Positions 10,602-22,556 of a DNA stretch of 56,998 bases are shown piece after piece; position 1 is the stretch's first letter; every line of letters begins with the position of its first letter. A program made the position numbers and the translations under genes. This DNA is from Pleurotus djamor (taxonomy: Eukaryota; Basidiomycota; Agaricomycetes; Agaricales; Pleurotaceae): assembly GCA_029747585.1 (NCBI GenBank), contig JAPEVF010000266.1, forward strand, positions 1 through 56,998, given 5' to 3'. The notes below the pieces were generated by a model, which did not search any database, was not told the DNA's origin, and saw only the letters and a list, made by a program, of their open reading frames with translations.

Positions 10602-13600
10602 ATGGCCGATATCTCCTTATTGGACTTCATTGATGAAATTGAGCGCGAAAGCAGCGTCATAATGCACGGTACCTTTGAAATCGAGCCGCCATTGTCTCCT
10701 ACCACCGACTTTGCTCATATCTGCGATACAATAAGCATCAGTGAAGCTCCTCACACCAGTGATGGAGTGGATACCTACTATGGGGAGACTCCTCACATGG
10801 ACTGGATCTATTCAAATCTGCCGCCGGAAGGATTTCTTGACCCCCATACGACCGACGCCGTTACCGCGACAACGATACCAGAGCCAACTAGCATGATCAT
10901 AGATACTGATCCCGATGGATACCAGATGTGGGCGACTGAGTTCGGCTGGCAGCAAATGGGCGAGGTAATGAGTGTTGAAACGATGGGAGCCATGGAGATC
11001 CCGGAACCACTTGCTCTCTCCAATCCAAACTCTCCTGGATTGTCCTTCGATCTCGATGTCATCCTTGATGATCAGCAACAAGTGCAAGTTTGTCCCCGAT
11101 GTGGGAGGACTATTGGAGGGCAGCCATGGCACCTAAATAAGCACATGCGGTCCTCCCGCTGTCATCCAAGATCAAGTCCAGGAGTGTACACATACCCCGA
11201 CCACTCTCCGGTAAACGATGCAGCACCAGATAGCTCACCCAGCGCGGCAAGCACTTTCATCGGCGATGCTTCTTTGGAAAACAGAATGACAACATCATGG
11301 GGTAGCCGCGGATCAGGATGTCCAGGTGGACTGATTGATTGGGGACCAGGCGATATCTTCACAAAGTTTCCGTGGCAAATTCTCGCTCGACAAGACTCGG
11401 GTGTCACGCTAGCGCATGCCGAGAGTAGACAGGGGAATGGCCTCATATATCTTCGTTCGACCCAATGTGATCCAACAATCGATACCGGTGGGGAAGTCTG
11501 TCAACTGTGCGCCGAGATCGGGAGCACGAAGTTCCTAAAGAGGGCGGAAGAACGAGCAAGGCTTGAAAAAACATCAGATCACTTGAATACAGAGTATCTG
11601 ACGCACGCGCAAGCCAAAACCAGGCTTTTTGAGAAAGCCGAAACCATTCTAGGGCTTCGGCAGAAGGTGAGTTCCTTGTATAATGATGTCAGTCGCGATG
11701 TTGATGACAGCAACAGCTTTACCAGCAGGATAAATCATCCATTGTCCTCCATCGAAAATTAGACGATAACAAGAGGTTTATCTCGGCACTCGCAAGTGGG
11801 GACGTCCCTCGAATTCAGCATCTGATCGCGTCGGGCATACGGAACAACAAAAGCGTTAACACCATGTACGCAGAGCTACAAAGCAAGATAGTTACGATGC
11901 GGTCAAGCAAGCAGTTTAATCAAACTGATCTTGACTTGGCAAGACTAGTTCAGCACTTGGGCGGGAGGAAGCTACTCTTCGCGTTAAATAAGGCCCTAGG
12001 AATACCATCAGTCACTGTGCTGGCTCGATCAAGCCGGCGACGTAGCATGCTCTTACCGTCCGTGGGTTCTCCAACAACATCCGAGCTACAACGTAACTGC
12101 GAAATTAGCTTCCCGAGATCTACGGACACACCCAGGCAGCGCGGCTACTGCTTGATGATTGATGGGCTGGCTATTCGACGTGGCGTTCGGTGGCTTCGGT
12201 CAACCAACTTTCTCGTAGGCTTGTGCCGGGAACATTCAGGCAACATGGACATGTCCACTCGGAGGTTCAGTGGTGTGGAAGATGTATGGAAGATGGTTCA
12301 TGGTGACCATCCAACGGTGCATTATGGCGGAGAGGCAACAGTGGCTGCAGTTGGAGCGTTTGATGAAGTTGACTATGCGGCGCGACCTATCATGATTTCG
12401 GCGACTTGTAAAATGGAGAAGGCTCCAGAATTTGCGATGCTCGAGAAAAGGCTCCTGGAAGCCTTCGATAATCATGCGGCGCAAACTCATGGGACAGTGT
12501 GGTGCCTCTCGACGGACGGAGACTCAACATTTCGTCTTGGCTCGTTTCAACTATGCACCACAAAGTGTCTGGTGACTGGGGATAGGCTATATAGCCTTTT
12601 GGGAGGTCTCCAAGGCTTAAATATTACCTGTGGAGACAATGAGATCACATACACGACAGATCCCAAACACGGATTTAAACGTACGTCGCATCGTCATCTC
12701 GTCACTCTCAAGTTGTCTTTGTGTTGGTATTAATCAGGCGACAAATTTCCAGGGGTTGCTACGTGGTTAAGGAGCAAGGATGGTGCCCTGGTCAATGGAC
12801 AGCACCTAAACAGCTCGCAGCTGCAAAGATACTTTGCGCTGTTGCCGGGTATGGACGACTCCAGCGCCCGAATTCTCATTGATCCAGCTGATCACCAAAA
12901 CGTACCTCGAGCAGTTAAGCTCCTTCGCACAATTGGCCAGCTGAAAGATATCAACCTCCCGTACATAAACCCTGTTGACGAGGCCAATCTAAACGCATGG
13001 CACGCATTGGATGATTTAATCAGCGCCGGGTTACTCCCATTTATCTCAAAGGAACTCGATCTCACCGACCAATTATCTTCGCTCAGCAAATTCAGCCATC
13101 TACTCTTTGCGCACTATAGGAAGCATGGTCCAGCCTTCATAAGCAATCCGCTCTACGCAGACTTACAAGGGATTACGAAGACGACCTTCTTTTGTGTCGC
13201 CAAACAGCAGCTTCTCGACAGCGACCGTCCCTTTTATCTTTATCAACTCGGATCAGATCGTCTTGAAGAAATGTTCGGAGCGCTACGATCAATGACTCAC
13301 GACCAAAATGTGGATGTTCTCCAACTTGCTGAGCGTCTCTCTGGATGTAACGATATCAACCAGATATTCAATGACCATCCCGAATGGAAACGAGCACAGC
13401 GGCGGTTGTCATTTTTAGGGTCGGAGGGAGTGGATCACCTCAATCCAAAGTATTTCGAGGGGAATTTGATTGTGGGGAGTGTTGATTTGGAGAAGGCATG
13501 GCGTTTAGGGCGAACAAATGCGGAAGCTTCCCTACAATCTCGGCGGATAGTCTTCGACTTTGAAAAAGCGTTCAGCGGCGCTGGTATCGACTTTCTCTGC

Positions 13601-15477
13601 CCAATTAAGGGAGGGGATTATGTTGGTACTTCAAACGAACCTGATAGATCAATCATGACTGCAGAAGTCAGTGCCGACAACGTAGACGCGGATCCAACCG
13701 TTGCGCTGGAAGGTGGAAGCGACGTGCAAGGCGGGGAAGCCTCGAGTCAACTGTCGGAAACTTGCAATGCGGACAATCCACCGAAAGACGAGATACCTGA
13801 CGAATGCATACACCTTGAAGATTTTATTTCAGACACATGCGATGAAAATGGAGACTACAGTACCTCAGACGATATCCCAACTGACTGGCTTGAAGTTCCT
13901 ACCGGCAAAAGTCCTGGCGACACGAAGCGAATCCATAAAGCGTCAATCGTGTCGTATTTGTTCCAGCCCGGCGGGGGGAAGCTTTCGTCCGACCGGCTGG
14001 CACGCGTGCGAGGATACACAAAAGATTTCAAGAGGGAAGATGAAGACACTTACGAGCTTGGTCTGGGAGAAGCTATTCTTCGTGTGGGAGACCTTGTGAT
14101 TGGAGCTGTTCGCGTCGGCGACAGGATAGCACCAGCAATCATCTATGTCTCAAACATTGTCAAGGGCAGCACCACAATGGCTAGCATTGGCTGCGATAAG
14201 CTTCGGGATCCAGCGAATGGTTTCTCAGTCGTCGGCCAGGTTCTTGTCCTTGAACTCTGTGATCTTGGCGGCTCTCGGTCCTATGTTTGGGTTTGGACTG
14301 GAGAGTATGCCCAGTTCGTGCCGCCAAAGAAGAAGACACAGAAGGAGCTTACCGTACCATTGATTAAAGCAACAGACGGCACTCGAGACATGAACCTTCT
14401 CACCGTGTCTGGACAACTTCTCGCACCCATCAGCGAATTTCTTCTACCAATCGAGGAGCTACCTGAATCAAACATCAAGACCAGACTGGCATTGGCTGGG
14501 AAAAAAGTCACATACTTTTTCAACCGCGAAGGCCTGGAGACAATTGTGTCCACTGATTTTGGCTCGCTGCCTCTGACGGCGTTTGAACGGTTACCAAATG
14601 CCGGTTCGTCGCAACAGCTCCCATACACGATTCCACCATCACAGACGCACCCGCACCCTGAAACTACACCTTCCGGGACGCCTCAGCCAGAGGTCCAGCA
14701 ATTCCTGATTAACCATGCTACAAACGGGTTGAACAATAATCAAATAGTAACGGACACATCAAAAGTTGCATGCTACCAATGTGGGGCAGACATTCTCTTG
14801 ACCGATCTTCGTGGCCATGTAGGTGAGCATATCTTCCTAGCAATGGTCGGGGTGCGGGAACCTGCGCTCCTTGAGCAGGTGAGTATTACTTTAATTTCAA
14901 GCTTGACGACGAATGATTGATGCCACTGGCTTGCCCATTGATTCACTAGATCGCGGATGTGAGTACTGCATGTGGATTCTGTGGCCGTAATTCCTGTGGT
15001 CCCACCCGCGTCAAGACACGACCAAAAACGGTAATTATCTCGCAATGCCCACGGCGCCACCACTTCACCCTAGGCCCAGCTTCAAAGACATCGGCACGGA
15101 AGCCATCAACAAACTTCCCCATCATCTGTGTTCTTTGTCCCCTTGATCCCATCACCGAGCTCCCGCCTTCATACTGGAAATATTCCCTGTTCTCGCATAT
15201 CAAAGCCTCCCATCCCCTCTACTGGAATTCCGCGACGAATCAACCACAAAACCTACCAGATGCCCTTGCGGAAACGCTTAGAGTCACTGAGCCCGAGGTT
15301 TCTGTTATTCTCCGTTCTCGCGCCATCACTCAATCCCTCCCCCTTCCCAATACCACCCCCTCCGTGCATCTCCCATTTGCCTCCCAGCCCCGTACTACAG
15401 TGCAAGGCCAAAAGCGGGGCTTACCCCCTACCGCGATTGCCAATGCAAAGGGGACTCGTAAAAGGTCCCGGAAGTAA
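10602..15477 (+). CDS. Putative transposase with terminal zinc fingers
   Basis: Four exons (10602-11666, 11726-12680, 12738-14878, 14950-15477) join in frame to 1,562 residues. An acidic N-terminus is followed by a C2H2-like finger (CPRC...HLNKHMRSSRC, about residues 160-190). The core has LMIDGLAIRRG, GLCREHSGNMD, ALSTDGDS-like CLSTDGDSTFR, TTDPKHGFKR and, after an all-helical stretch, LGSDRLEEMFGALRS. This spacing of Asp, Asp and Glu with a helical insertion is reminiscent of RNase H-fold (DDE) transposases of the hAT/P type; that is inference. The C-terminus adds a second finger (CYQCG...HVGEH) and a Cys/His-rich module (CGFCG, CPRRHHF, CVLCP). I recall similar core sequences as frequent unnamed proteins in Agaricomycetes. 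No stop or frame break interrupts it. Confidence 0.8.
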
Positions 15478-15887
15478 CTGGGTGTGTTGTTTCGCGGTCC
15501 CCCCCATCACCTTAGATTACAATCATTAATCATTTCCTATTCCTCATTTTCAACGGCACCTCACTTACAAGTACTTACATTTATTTTCTCTCCGTCATTC
15601 GTCGTGCCTCAGTGCTCAGATCTCAGACCGTAGACGTTCATAATTGTTCAACTTAGTGATTATATTGTTTATTATATTATATCTTAATTCTAGTTAATTA
15701 CTTGTTAATTACTCGTAGATTCCCTCATACGGCAAATGTATAATCATTATTTTCGGATTATTTTGATCATCGATTGGGACGGCGAACTCGAAAACGGTGA
15801 CAATGTTCTCGGTTGGTTCCCCGTATTAGGTCGTGAGCGGTCGGCTAAAGCGCTTCTGGTTGGGGTACAGCCACAACGGTTTTGGGG
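15478..15887. other. Right subterminal non-coding part of 5.7 kb transposon
   Basis: About 410 bp of AT-rich sequence (notably 15,650-15,720) after the transposase stop. No gene seen; a polyadenylation region is expected here. Confidence 0.5.
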
Positions 15888-15924
15888 GGTTGTTTTTCTT
15901 TACTCTAAAGCCGGACGCCCCTTG
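15888..15924 (-). repeat. Right terminal inverted repeat of 5.7 kb transposon
   Basis: Reverse complement of 10,205-10,241 over all 37 bases. Confidence 0.96.
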
Positions 15925-15932
15925 CTCGCAAG
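15925..15932. repeat. 8 bp target-site duplication, right copy
   Basis: CTCGCAAG, matching 10,197-10,204, then host coding sequence (VSYDEV) resumes. Confidence 0.95.
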
Positions 15933-17419
15933 TCTCTTACGATGAGGTAGATATCCGGAAAGGCATCCCAATGGAAGCGACGTCCAAAGGCAACGTCGTA
16001 GTGGGAGGATCTGGCTTCGTCGGCAGGTATGTCCCTTTACTGTTTCAGCCTACGTGTTCTGAGCACATGGCTCCTGAGGCCTGAACGTTGAACGTCAAAG
16101 GCTCATCGAAGCGCCTTTGTGTGCATCGTTAAGCTGCTGTTACTGCGCGGTGAAGATAACATTCGCATCATCGATCTCCAGGAGCCACCTCAAGATCTCA
16201 GGGGGCTACCCTCTGTGACGTGGTCGCGAGCTGATATCACCAATGCCCAAGAGATAAGGGATGCGATACTAGCCCCATTCGCCTCTGGAAAGCACGCACA
16301 AGTCATCTACCTTACTGCAGCGACATTACGCTTCTGGGAAAGGGCTGCGTATACCTGGGACCATACCTATAGGATCAACGTTCTGTGTGTGCGCAACGTC
16401 TTGGAAGCTGCGAAAGACCTTCCCAATGCGATTTTGGTATACACATCGTCTGCTGGGGTATCTGTTCCTACTGCCAAGTATCTTCGACTTGAGCATTCGG
16501 AAGAGTCAGTTATCAGTGACGAAACTCCAGACCCACCTACCCCACAAAGCTGCTACTATCGTTCGAAACGACTGGCTGAAGATCTCGTCAGGAAGGCCAA
16601 CAAGGAGTGCCCAACTATCAAGGCTGCCATTCTCCGGCCTGGATAGTACGTCCCTTTCATCGAATGAAGCTCACGCGCGTCTTTAACTGTGTGGATCTAG
16701 CACTATAACTGGGCCCCATGACAGGAAGTTGTCAAGCGTGCTTAGCCTCTCAGTTCTGCCTGTGTGGGACGGAAATTGGGGCTCTCGCGATATCTTTGTG
16801 TGGGATTGCGCAGCGGCCCACTTGTGCTGTGAACGTGCACTTGAGCAAAATCCAGGTGAGGTCGCTGGGGAGGCTTTTCTCGTCAGTGGTGAAGACACCG
16901 CACTTTGGAGCCTTCATGACGTTCGGAACTCCGTCAAGGTATGTTCCATTCCCCCCGAAGTCCTGCTTGAGTCGTCGCTCACTAGAGACAAGTTCTATGC
17001 GAAGCGTGAAATCAAACTCAAACCTGTTTCACCATTGCTCATCTATATAGCTGCTCATCTGATTGAGGCTTTCCTCTACCTACGATACCATGTTTTATAC
17101 TATTACTTGGGGTGCCGCGTTTTCTTTGGTACCGCACCAGCGATTTTGCCTAAGTGGATGGGAGAGGCCATCTATCTACAGCCTTCCACGCTGAACTACT
17201 TTGCAAATGTCCGTATTGACGATTCGCGAGCCCGTGAACTACTTGGGTGCGTACCTCTCTTCTCATTGGTGAGATAGTTCGACTCAACATGTTCGCTGAT
17301 CCTTTGACGGTAGGTATAGACCACAGTGGAGTCTTGCTCAGTCAATAAAGTACACTGTAGATCAGATAGAAGCTGAAGCCGGGGCAACGAGGCACGGGTT
17401 CCAACTCAAGGAGCTTTAA
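15925..17419 (+). pseudogene. Reductase copy 2, main 3' part stranded beyond transposon
   Basis: This part holds nearly all of the 3beta-HSD/Erg26-like domain: nucleotide-binding VVVGGSGFVGR (about 15,997-16,026), DITNAQEIRDAI, NVLCVRNVLEAA, VYTSSAGVS and catalytic YYRSKRLAE near 16,555. Later exons give WGSRDIFVWDCAAAHL, the hydrophobic helix IYIAAHLIEAFLYLRYHVL and the end YRPQWSLAQSIKYTV...FQLKEL with the stop at 17,419. Exon structure equals copy 1. The first-exon segment is 5.7 kb upstream, so normal expression is prevented unless the element is excised. No internal stop was seen within this part, which suggests that the insertion is young. Confidence 0.85.
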
Positions 17420-17655
17420 CTTTCATATCTCCCTATTCATAACCCCTAGTACATCCCTTTGATATAACCTTTGATTGGTCTATATTAGTTGTCGCTTCCT
17501 TCTTTCTTCGTGAATGAACGAAATTCTCCAATTAAATTCAAAGCCTCATCTTCTGCCCCACGTATCGTAACTTTCGGAGACTTTGGGGGTCTTGGGACGG
17601 ACATCGTAGCCCCTAACTGCTTATCTAAACGAGGAATGACCGGAGGCTGACCCTG

Positions 17656-20600
17656 ATGTCTTCGTCGTCGACAGCCGCGACTGTCATCCCAGGCTCGAAA
17701 AAGAGGCGACTCCGAGGTGCTTGTGACTTCTGTCGACATAGAAAGAGTCAGTAGCTATGGTTTTCTCCACCATTTCCTCGTAATTGAGCCATCATTTCGC
17801 ATAGTCAAGTGTAAGGACTGTCTCAACGCGCACGGACCACTGGATTCCTTATTCTCCATCGCATTCTACAGGCGACAGTGGCAGAGTGCCCTCTGGTAGT
17901 CGCTGCTCTGCCTGTATAGCTTTTGACACAGAATGCACGCACACAGCAACCTCAACAGCGAGTGCCAAGGTGAGTCACCGCTTCTTTGGAGAAGGCCTCG
18001 TTCTGAACCGCTCTTCCAGAGACATCCTGTTGCTAACTCGAACAGTGACTCTTCGTAAGGAATGAATGCGCATATACATGGACTTGCGCTGATTTTGGCG
18101 TGGTTAGATACGTCGGGGATCTTGAACAACGGATTAAGAACTTGGAGGCTTTGCTACTCAAGGTATGTGCTACCTCCAAATACGTCACTCTATGAGTGTA
18201 ACTGTATCTAGGCTGGGCCGAATGCGACGTCCCAGGACAGCACTACACTAGCTCAAGCCTCCTTTCCAACCTCGTCAGTCCTATCAACCTGCCTCCTTGA
18301 AATACCGCCTTACAATATCATCACAGACCCCCTTCATCGCACGCCTCCCCACAATCACCAAGTGATGCACAGGACCGAGAGGAGGATCTACAGCTGGCCG
18401 ATGGAATCAAACAGCTTCGCATAGATGAAGAACGCTTCTTCGGAAAGTCTAGCAGCTTTGCCTTGTTGCACACGGCGATCGGGGTCAAGGCAGAGAACTC
18501 CGGTGGGGCGCACATACGAAACGAATTCCGACGACCGAAGTTCTGGGAAGTGCCCAGGGTGCGTTTTAAACGAAACATTTTCAGTCATTCACTCTCCCAA
18601 TCTATCTTCGCCCACGTAGCACGAAGTATCTGCCGCAAAGCCAATCAAATATATCTACCCAGAACCGCAGCTCATGGACAGTCTGATAGATCTTTACTTC
18701 AAAGCTACGAATCATATCCTCCCGCTTCTTCATCGTCCCACTTTTGAATCTCAAGTCGCGGCTGGACTTCATCTTCGCGACGAGAAGTTCGGATCGCTTC
18801 TTCTCACCGTTTGCGCTCTTGGGTCCTTTCATTCCGATGACCCTCGGGTAGTCTCGTCAAAGGGCACCGATTCGTGGAATTCGTACGGTCGTGTTTGGTT
18901 CTCCCAGATTCGACCCCCCAAACTGTCGTTAACTAAAGACCCACCGTCGTTGTTTCAGCTGCAATTCTATTCGGTAAGTTGTTCATTCATTCATACGCCC
19001 TTCGTTGTCTGACAATAGCTCTAGCTAGCCGCTCTCTACTATCAAGGAACCGCTAATCCAGAAGGAAGCTGGGTAAGGTACGCACACGTCTCACCACCTC
19101 ATTCTATTAATACTTTGACCTAGTCCATGGTCGGTATGGGTGCGAGATATGCTCAGGAAGCTGGGGCGCATCGGAGTCGGGCTCTGCCAGATGAACAACC
19201 CAATGTTGCCTGTGAACTTTGGAAGCGTGCATCTTGGTACTACTTTCTTGTCCTTGACTTACACGGATCAGGTTGACCTGTATCATAGGATGATTATCGT
19301 CTTGGACAAGGTTGTATCAGCCTTTGTTGGGAGACCTTGCGCTCTCCACGAGGAAGAGTGCGTGACCATCGTTTTTGATGAGTTTCATCGTCTCACCACA
19401 CATCTAGTTATGACGTTGATTATCCACTTGAAGTCGATGATGAATACTGGATATATGACGATCCTGATGTCGCATTCAAGCAGCCACCGGATAAAACATC
19501 CAATATCGTCGCTTTCAACCTGCTCATCAAGCTGGCCGAGATTCTTGATGTTGCGCTCCGCACTTTGGTACAATGCTTTCTGATATTCTTGTAGTCATTG
19601 GGCTCAAAGAGCTTGTGTAGTACTCGGCCAAGAAGCCTAAAGTTTTCGCAGGAATGGTTGGGCCCGATTGGGAGCAGAGGATCGTATCAGAACTAGACTC
19701 GGAGCTCAATAGTTGGTTGGACTCGGTGCCACTCGAACGTACGTCAGATATCGTACCACAGTCACAGGCGACTTCACCCACGATTTGACAGTACGATGGA
19801 ATAGGCATGCTCCGCCTAGCGATCCACGCTTGTTCCCACTCTCGGCCCATATTTTCTGCACGTACTACTACGTCCAGATAATAATTCACCGTCCATTCAT
19901 CGCAGGAGCGATGAAGTCATCGGCGCTTTCCTTCCCATCTCTGGCTATATGTGTGAATGCTGCTCGGGCATGCACCAACCTATTGCATGTTTTCGTGCAC
20001 AGAGACTTTATACCCCCATCGCCGACCTGTCATGTATGTTCACTGATTGCCTTAGTGAGCATGGCTGATTTGCGACGGACAGATGGCTGCTTTCACCTCT
20101 GGGATCGTCCTCCTTCTCAACATATGGGGAGCCAAGAAGTCTCAGGCCTCCTTCAATGTGAGCAAGGAATTAGCTGAGATACAGAAGATTTTCGATATCT
20201 TAGAAGTGTACGAACAGCGGTAATGAATCTCCTGCGCCTAGCTACGCTTTGTTTGTTGATCGGTCGCCTCTAGCTGGAGAATTTCCGGGCAGTACTCTGA
20301 CATGTTACTTTTACTGGCGACTCGGGAGGGGTTGACATTTCCTGAGACCGAATCCCGAGCGAAGAAACGTGAACTACCTGAGGACGCTGGTGCCCCTCCT
20401 CTCCTATCCGCGTTCCAGACGATCGAGAATGCCAATGGCCTGCCATCAACTGCCACATTCCCACCACAAATAAATAGTCTTTCGGCTTTGAGAGGCGAAT
20501 ACGTACCTCCTTACGCAGGTTCTCAGAACGAGTGGATCAACACCAATCCCTTGCAGTCAATACCACTACCACCCTTGCCTCCTCCGTCCGCACCTGATAA

Positions 20601-20875
20601 CATGGTGCAACCAACTTTGACCTTAGATGATTACCTATCTCTCTTGATGCCCACGGCCTCTCCAAGCAACCCTCTACAGCCGTCGCTTGATAGTATGATA
20701 AATAGCTTGCCCGTCGGTGGTTTCCCTGGTACTGGATCCCTGGATGTGTGGTCGACTGTCCCAGAAGGATTTGAGTAAGTTCCTCCGCCCATTTCTCCGC
20801 TTCGATGTCGTGCTCACGATAAATAGTCTGAATGATTGGGGAATGTATCTAGAATCATGGCGCGAAGGATCATGA
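17656..20875 (+). CDS. Zn2Cys6 fungal transcription factor
   Basis: Starts MSSSSTAATVIPGSKKRRLR, with a basic stretch before the zinc cluster. Splicing two short introns gives C-x2-C-x6-C (CDFCRHRKIKC), then CDSGRVPSGSRC-x2-C and a sixth Cys (FDTECTH): a complete Zn2Cys6 binuclear cluster spread over three exons. A short heptad-like linker (DLEQRIKNLEALLLK) follows, typical of dimerising members. From about 18,670 the fungal-specific regulatory domain is seen: DSLIDLYFKATNHILPLLHR, LLLTVCALGSFHSDDPRV and later helices such as PFIAGAMKSSALSFPSLAIC. The C-terminus is Pro/Ser-rich and ends LESWREGS at 20,875 after a last intron. It should act in the nucleus as a DNA-binding regulator; the targets are unknown. 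It could control neighbouring genes, but nothing in the sequence shows this. Confidence 0.87.
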
Positions 20876-21012
20876 TGCATAAATATCCCATTCTCTCGCG
20901 ATACAGTACAATCACCCTGGCTCAATAATTTAAATGTGCATAGGTCTCCCTCCAGCGTGCGGCACAGCCGTCAAGGAGGTTGAATATGGATACACGAAAA
21001 TGCCCGTTGGCA

Positions 21013-22508
21013 TCAGTCCATCTTGCGCGACAGATGCTTCTTCATACGGGAGAATATCCCTCCGAGGATGGCCCGTTTTGGTTCGTCGTTAGGCGTCCGC
21101 CCTGCCTCTTCATCGACCACTTTCTCAGTCGACATTTGTTTGCCCGCGTACCATAACCATGCGAAGGCAAGGCCACAGGTGATGATTGAGAGGGGGATGG
21201 CTATGGCAAGAAAGATCCACCCCATCTTCGCAATCCTAAGGGCACCCCCTTCCTCGCTTGACCACTCAAAGATCCCCATGCTCAGCAGAGTCTACATCAA
21301 TCTGGTCAGTAATGCGAAGAGTTTCTACCACTCTGCGGGACGTACGCAAACGAAGGTAGCAGGAAGATAGATCAGAGTGACGACTGTGATGGCCTTCATG
21401 ACTTCGCTGTCGCGTTTGGCGTCTTTGGCTATGGCTTGAGTAGCATCAGCTTGCTTTTGATTCTCTTCTGCCATCTCTCGCATACGATCGCCATTTTTAA
21501 TTTGCTGCTTGTTCAAAAGCTAGTACCAAAGAGGTATCAGTCAGTACGTCGGGCAAGAGGTTCAAGCCACGCCGACACTTTGGAAGGATTCGAAGGATTC
21601 GTACAATATCTCTTAAGCCAGCCGCGTAATTCTCGTAGTATTGGTATTCCTGAACTAGAGCGCCAATATCACCCTCAATATCTTTGAGGGCGGCTTCAAC
21701 ATTGATACTTGAATTGGATGGCCATTTGAAGATTGGGGCGAGGTGCTGGTGCTGTTCAGCAATCTTGCACACGTTTTGCTGGAGGACCATCAATTGCCGC
21801 GAAGTCGATTGATGGGCGCGCTGATTCCACGAAACCTTCTGAAGCAACTTTGAATAATCATCATTTTCATCGGCCTTCTGGAGAACCTCGTCATCCTAAG
21901 ACAAAAATAATCATGCACTGGAGAAACAGACAAAAAGCAGAGGACTCACAAGCCCATTTAAATAGACTAACTTGTGCAAGCAATCTATCTGGACATTAGT
22001 TATGATACAACGAAGATACCAGATCAAGATTAAGAAAGGGTTCGATGGGGGATCATCGCTATTCTGACAAGCATATACACAGCCTTTTCGCAATGCAGCA
22101 TATAATCGCGCCCAGTCGGTAACGAGCACGATAGATTGTTGAGATCTTGGATTGTATTGGATGTAGATTGAGAGAATCCAGTGATTAAGTTGGTTCGACA
22201 AGGGAGATTTGGCATATGCGGAGCCACGATTTGCGTTGTACACAATGTGATTGAGATTGCAGCGCATCCACATATCTGGAGTTCCCATTTCGTCAAAGCC
22301 AGACTGAGGCTCAAACCAATCGAGCAACTCACGAAGAAGTCCTCCAGATGAGCAATCCGAATTGGAGAATGTTTCTCTGACTTTGAACGACGGGGAAGAT
22401 TGTAAGTCAAACGTGAACGGCACTTCCAGAGGGACCGAGTAGTGCGACCACCAGCGTCTCATGTACAATCGATTGGCCAAACCCCAAGCATTGTCCCAAC
22501 ACGCGTAG
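21013..22508 (-). CDS. CorA-like membrane protein A, 3' exons (downstream of 16 kb insertion)
   Basis: C-terminal part of a fungal CorA-like protein. The first exon after the giant intron reads SYACWDNAWGLANRL. Helical coiled regions follow (LMVLQQNVCKIAEQHQHLAP; MREMAEENQKQADATQAIAK) before the CorA-like end: KAITVVTLIYLPATFVC, an intron, LLSMGIFEWS and the second membrane helix MGWIFLAIAIPLSIITCGLA. True CorA channels have a GMN motif after the first helix; here it is SMG, as in many fungal relatives, so Mg2+ transport is uncertain. The gene begins at 39,029; about 16 kb of transposon lies in the intron joining the two parts. The stop is at 21,013. It is a close paralogue of the gene at 40,259-42,189. 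Confidence 0.8.
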
Positions 22509-22516
22509 CTAAAGAA
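22509..22516 (-). other. Remnant of host intron 3' end beside the 16 kb element
   Basis: On the minus strand this is TTCTTTAG, an AG acceptor directly before the exon that begins CTACGCG. The paralogue has an equivalent intron ending CTTCGCAG before CTTTGCATG. The element therefore lies eight bases upstream of the splice acceptor. Confidence 0.75.
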
Positions 22517-22556
22517 TTACATCAGGAAAACATGTTTTGATGAGAAGCAAGGTAAA
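22517..22556 (+). repeat. Left terminal inverted repeat of 16 kb element
   Basis: Starts TTACATCAGGAAAAC and pairs with the reverse complement of about 38,488-38,528. The first 15 bases are identical; the rest matches with several substitutions and a one-base gap. Confidence 0.85.

Larger units (their letters stand above)
10205..15924 (+). mobile_element. 5.7 kb cut-and-paste DNA transposon with 37 bp TIRs and 8 bp TSD
   Basis: The element is bounded by perfect 37 bp inverted repeats beginning CAAGGGGCGTCCGGC and flanked by the direct repeat CTCGCAAG. It carries one four-exon transposase-like gene. It sits in the first exon of reductase copy 2; joining the flanks and removing one target copy restores the copy 1 reading order (ALSQ / VSYDEV). 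An 8 bp duplication is shared by hAT, P, Merlin and KDZ superfamilies; the CAAGG terminus fits the hAT-like CA-R-N-G pattern. The intact ends and long open gene suggest a recent arrival. Superfamily assignment is left open. Confidence 0.95.

Noticed and set aside
10602..15477. Treating the transposase region as several separate genes
   Set aside because: Three introns with canonical GT-AG ends join the pieces in frame to one 1,562-residue protein.
10205..15924. Assignment of the 5.7 kb element to the KDZ superfamily
   Set aside because: The 8 bp duplication would fit, but I do not see KDZ hallmark motifs in the transposase.
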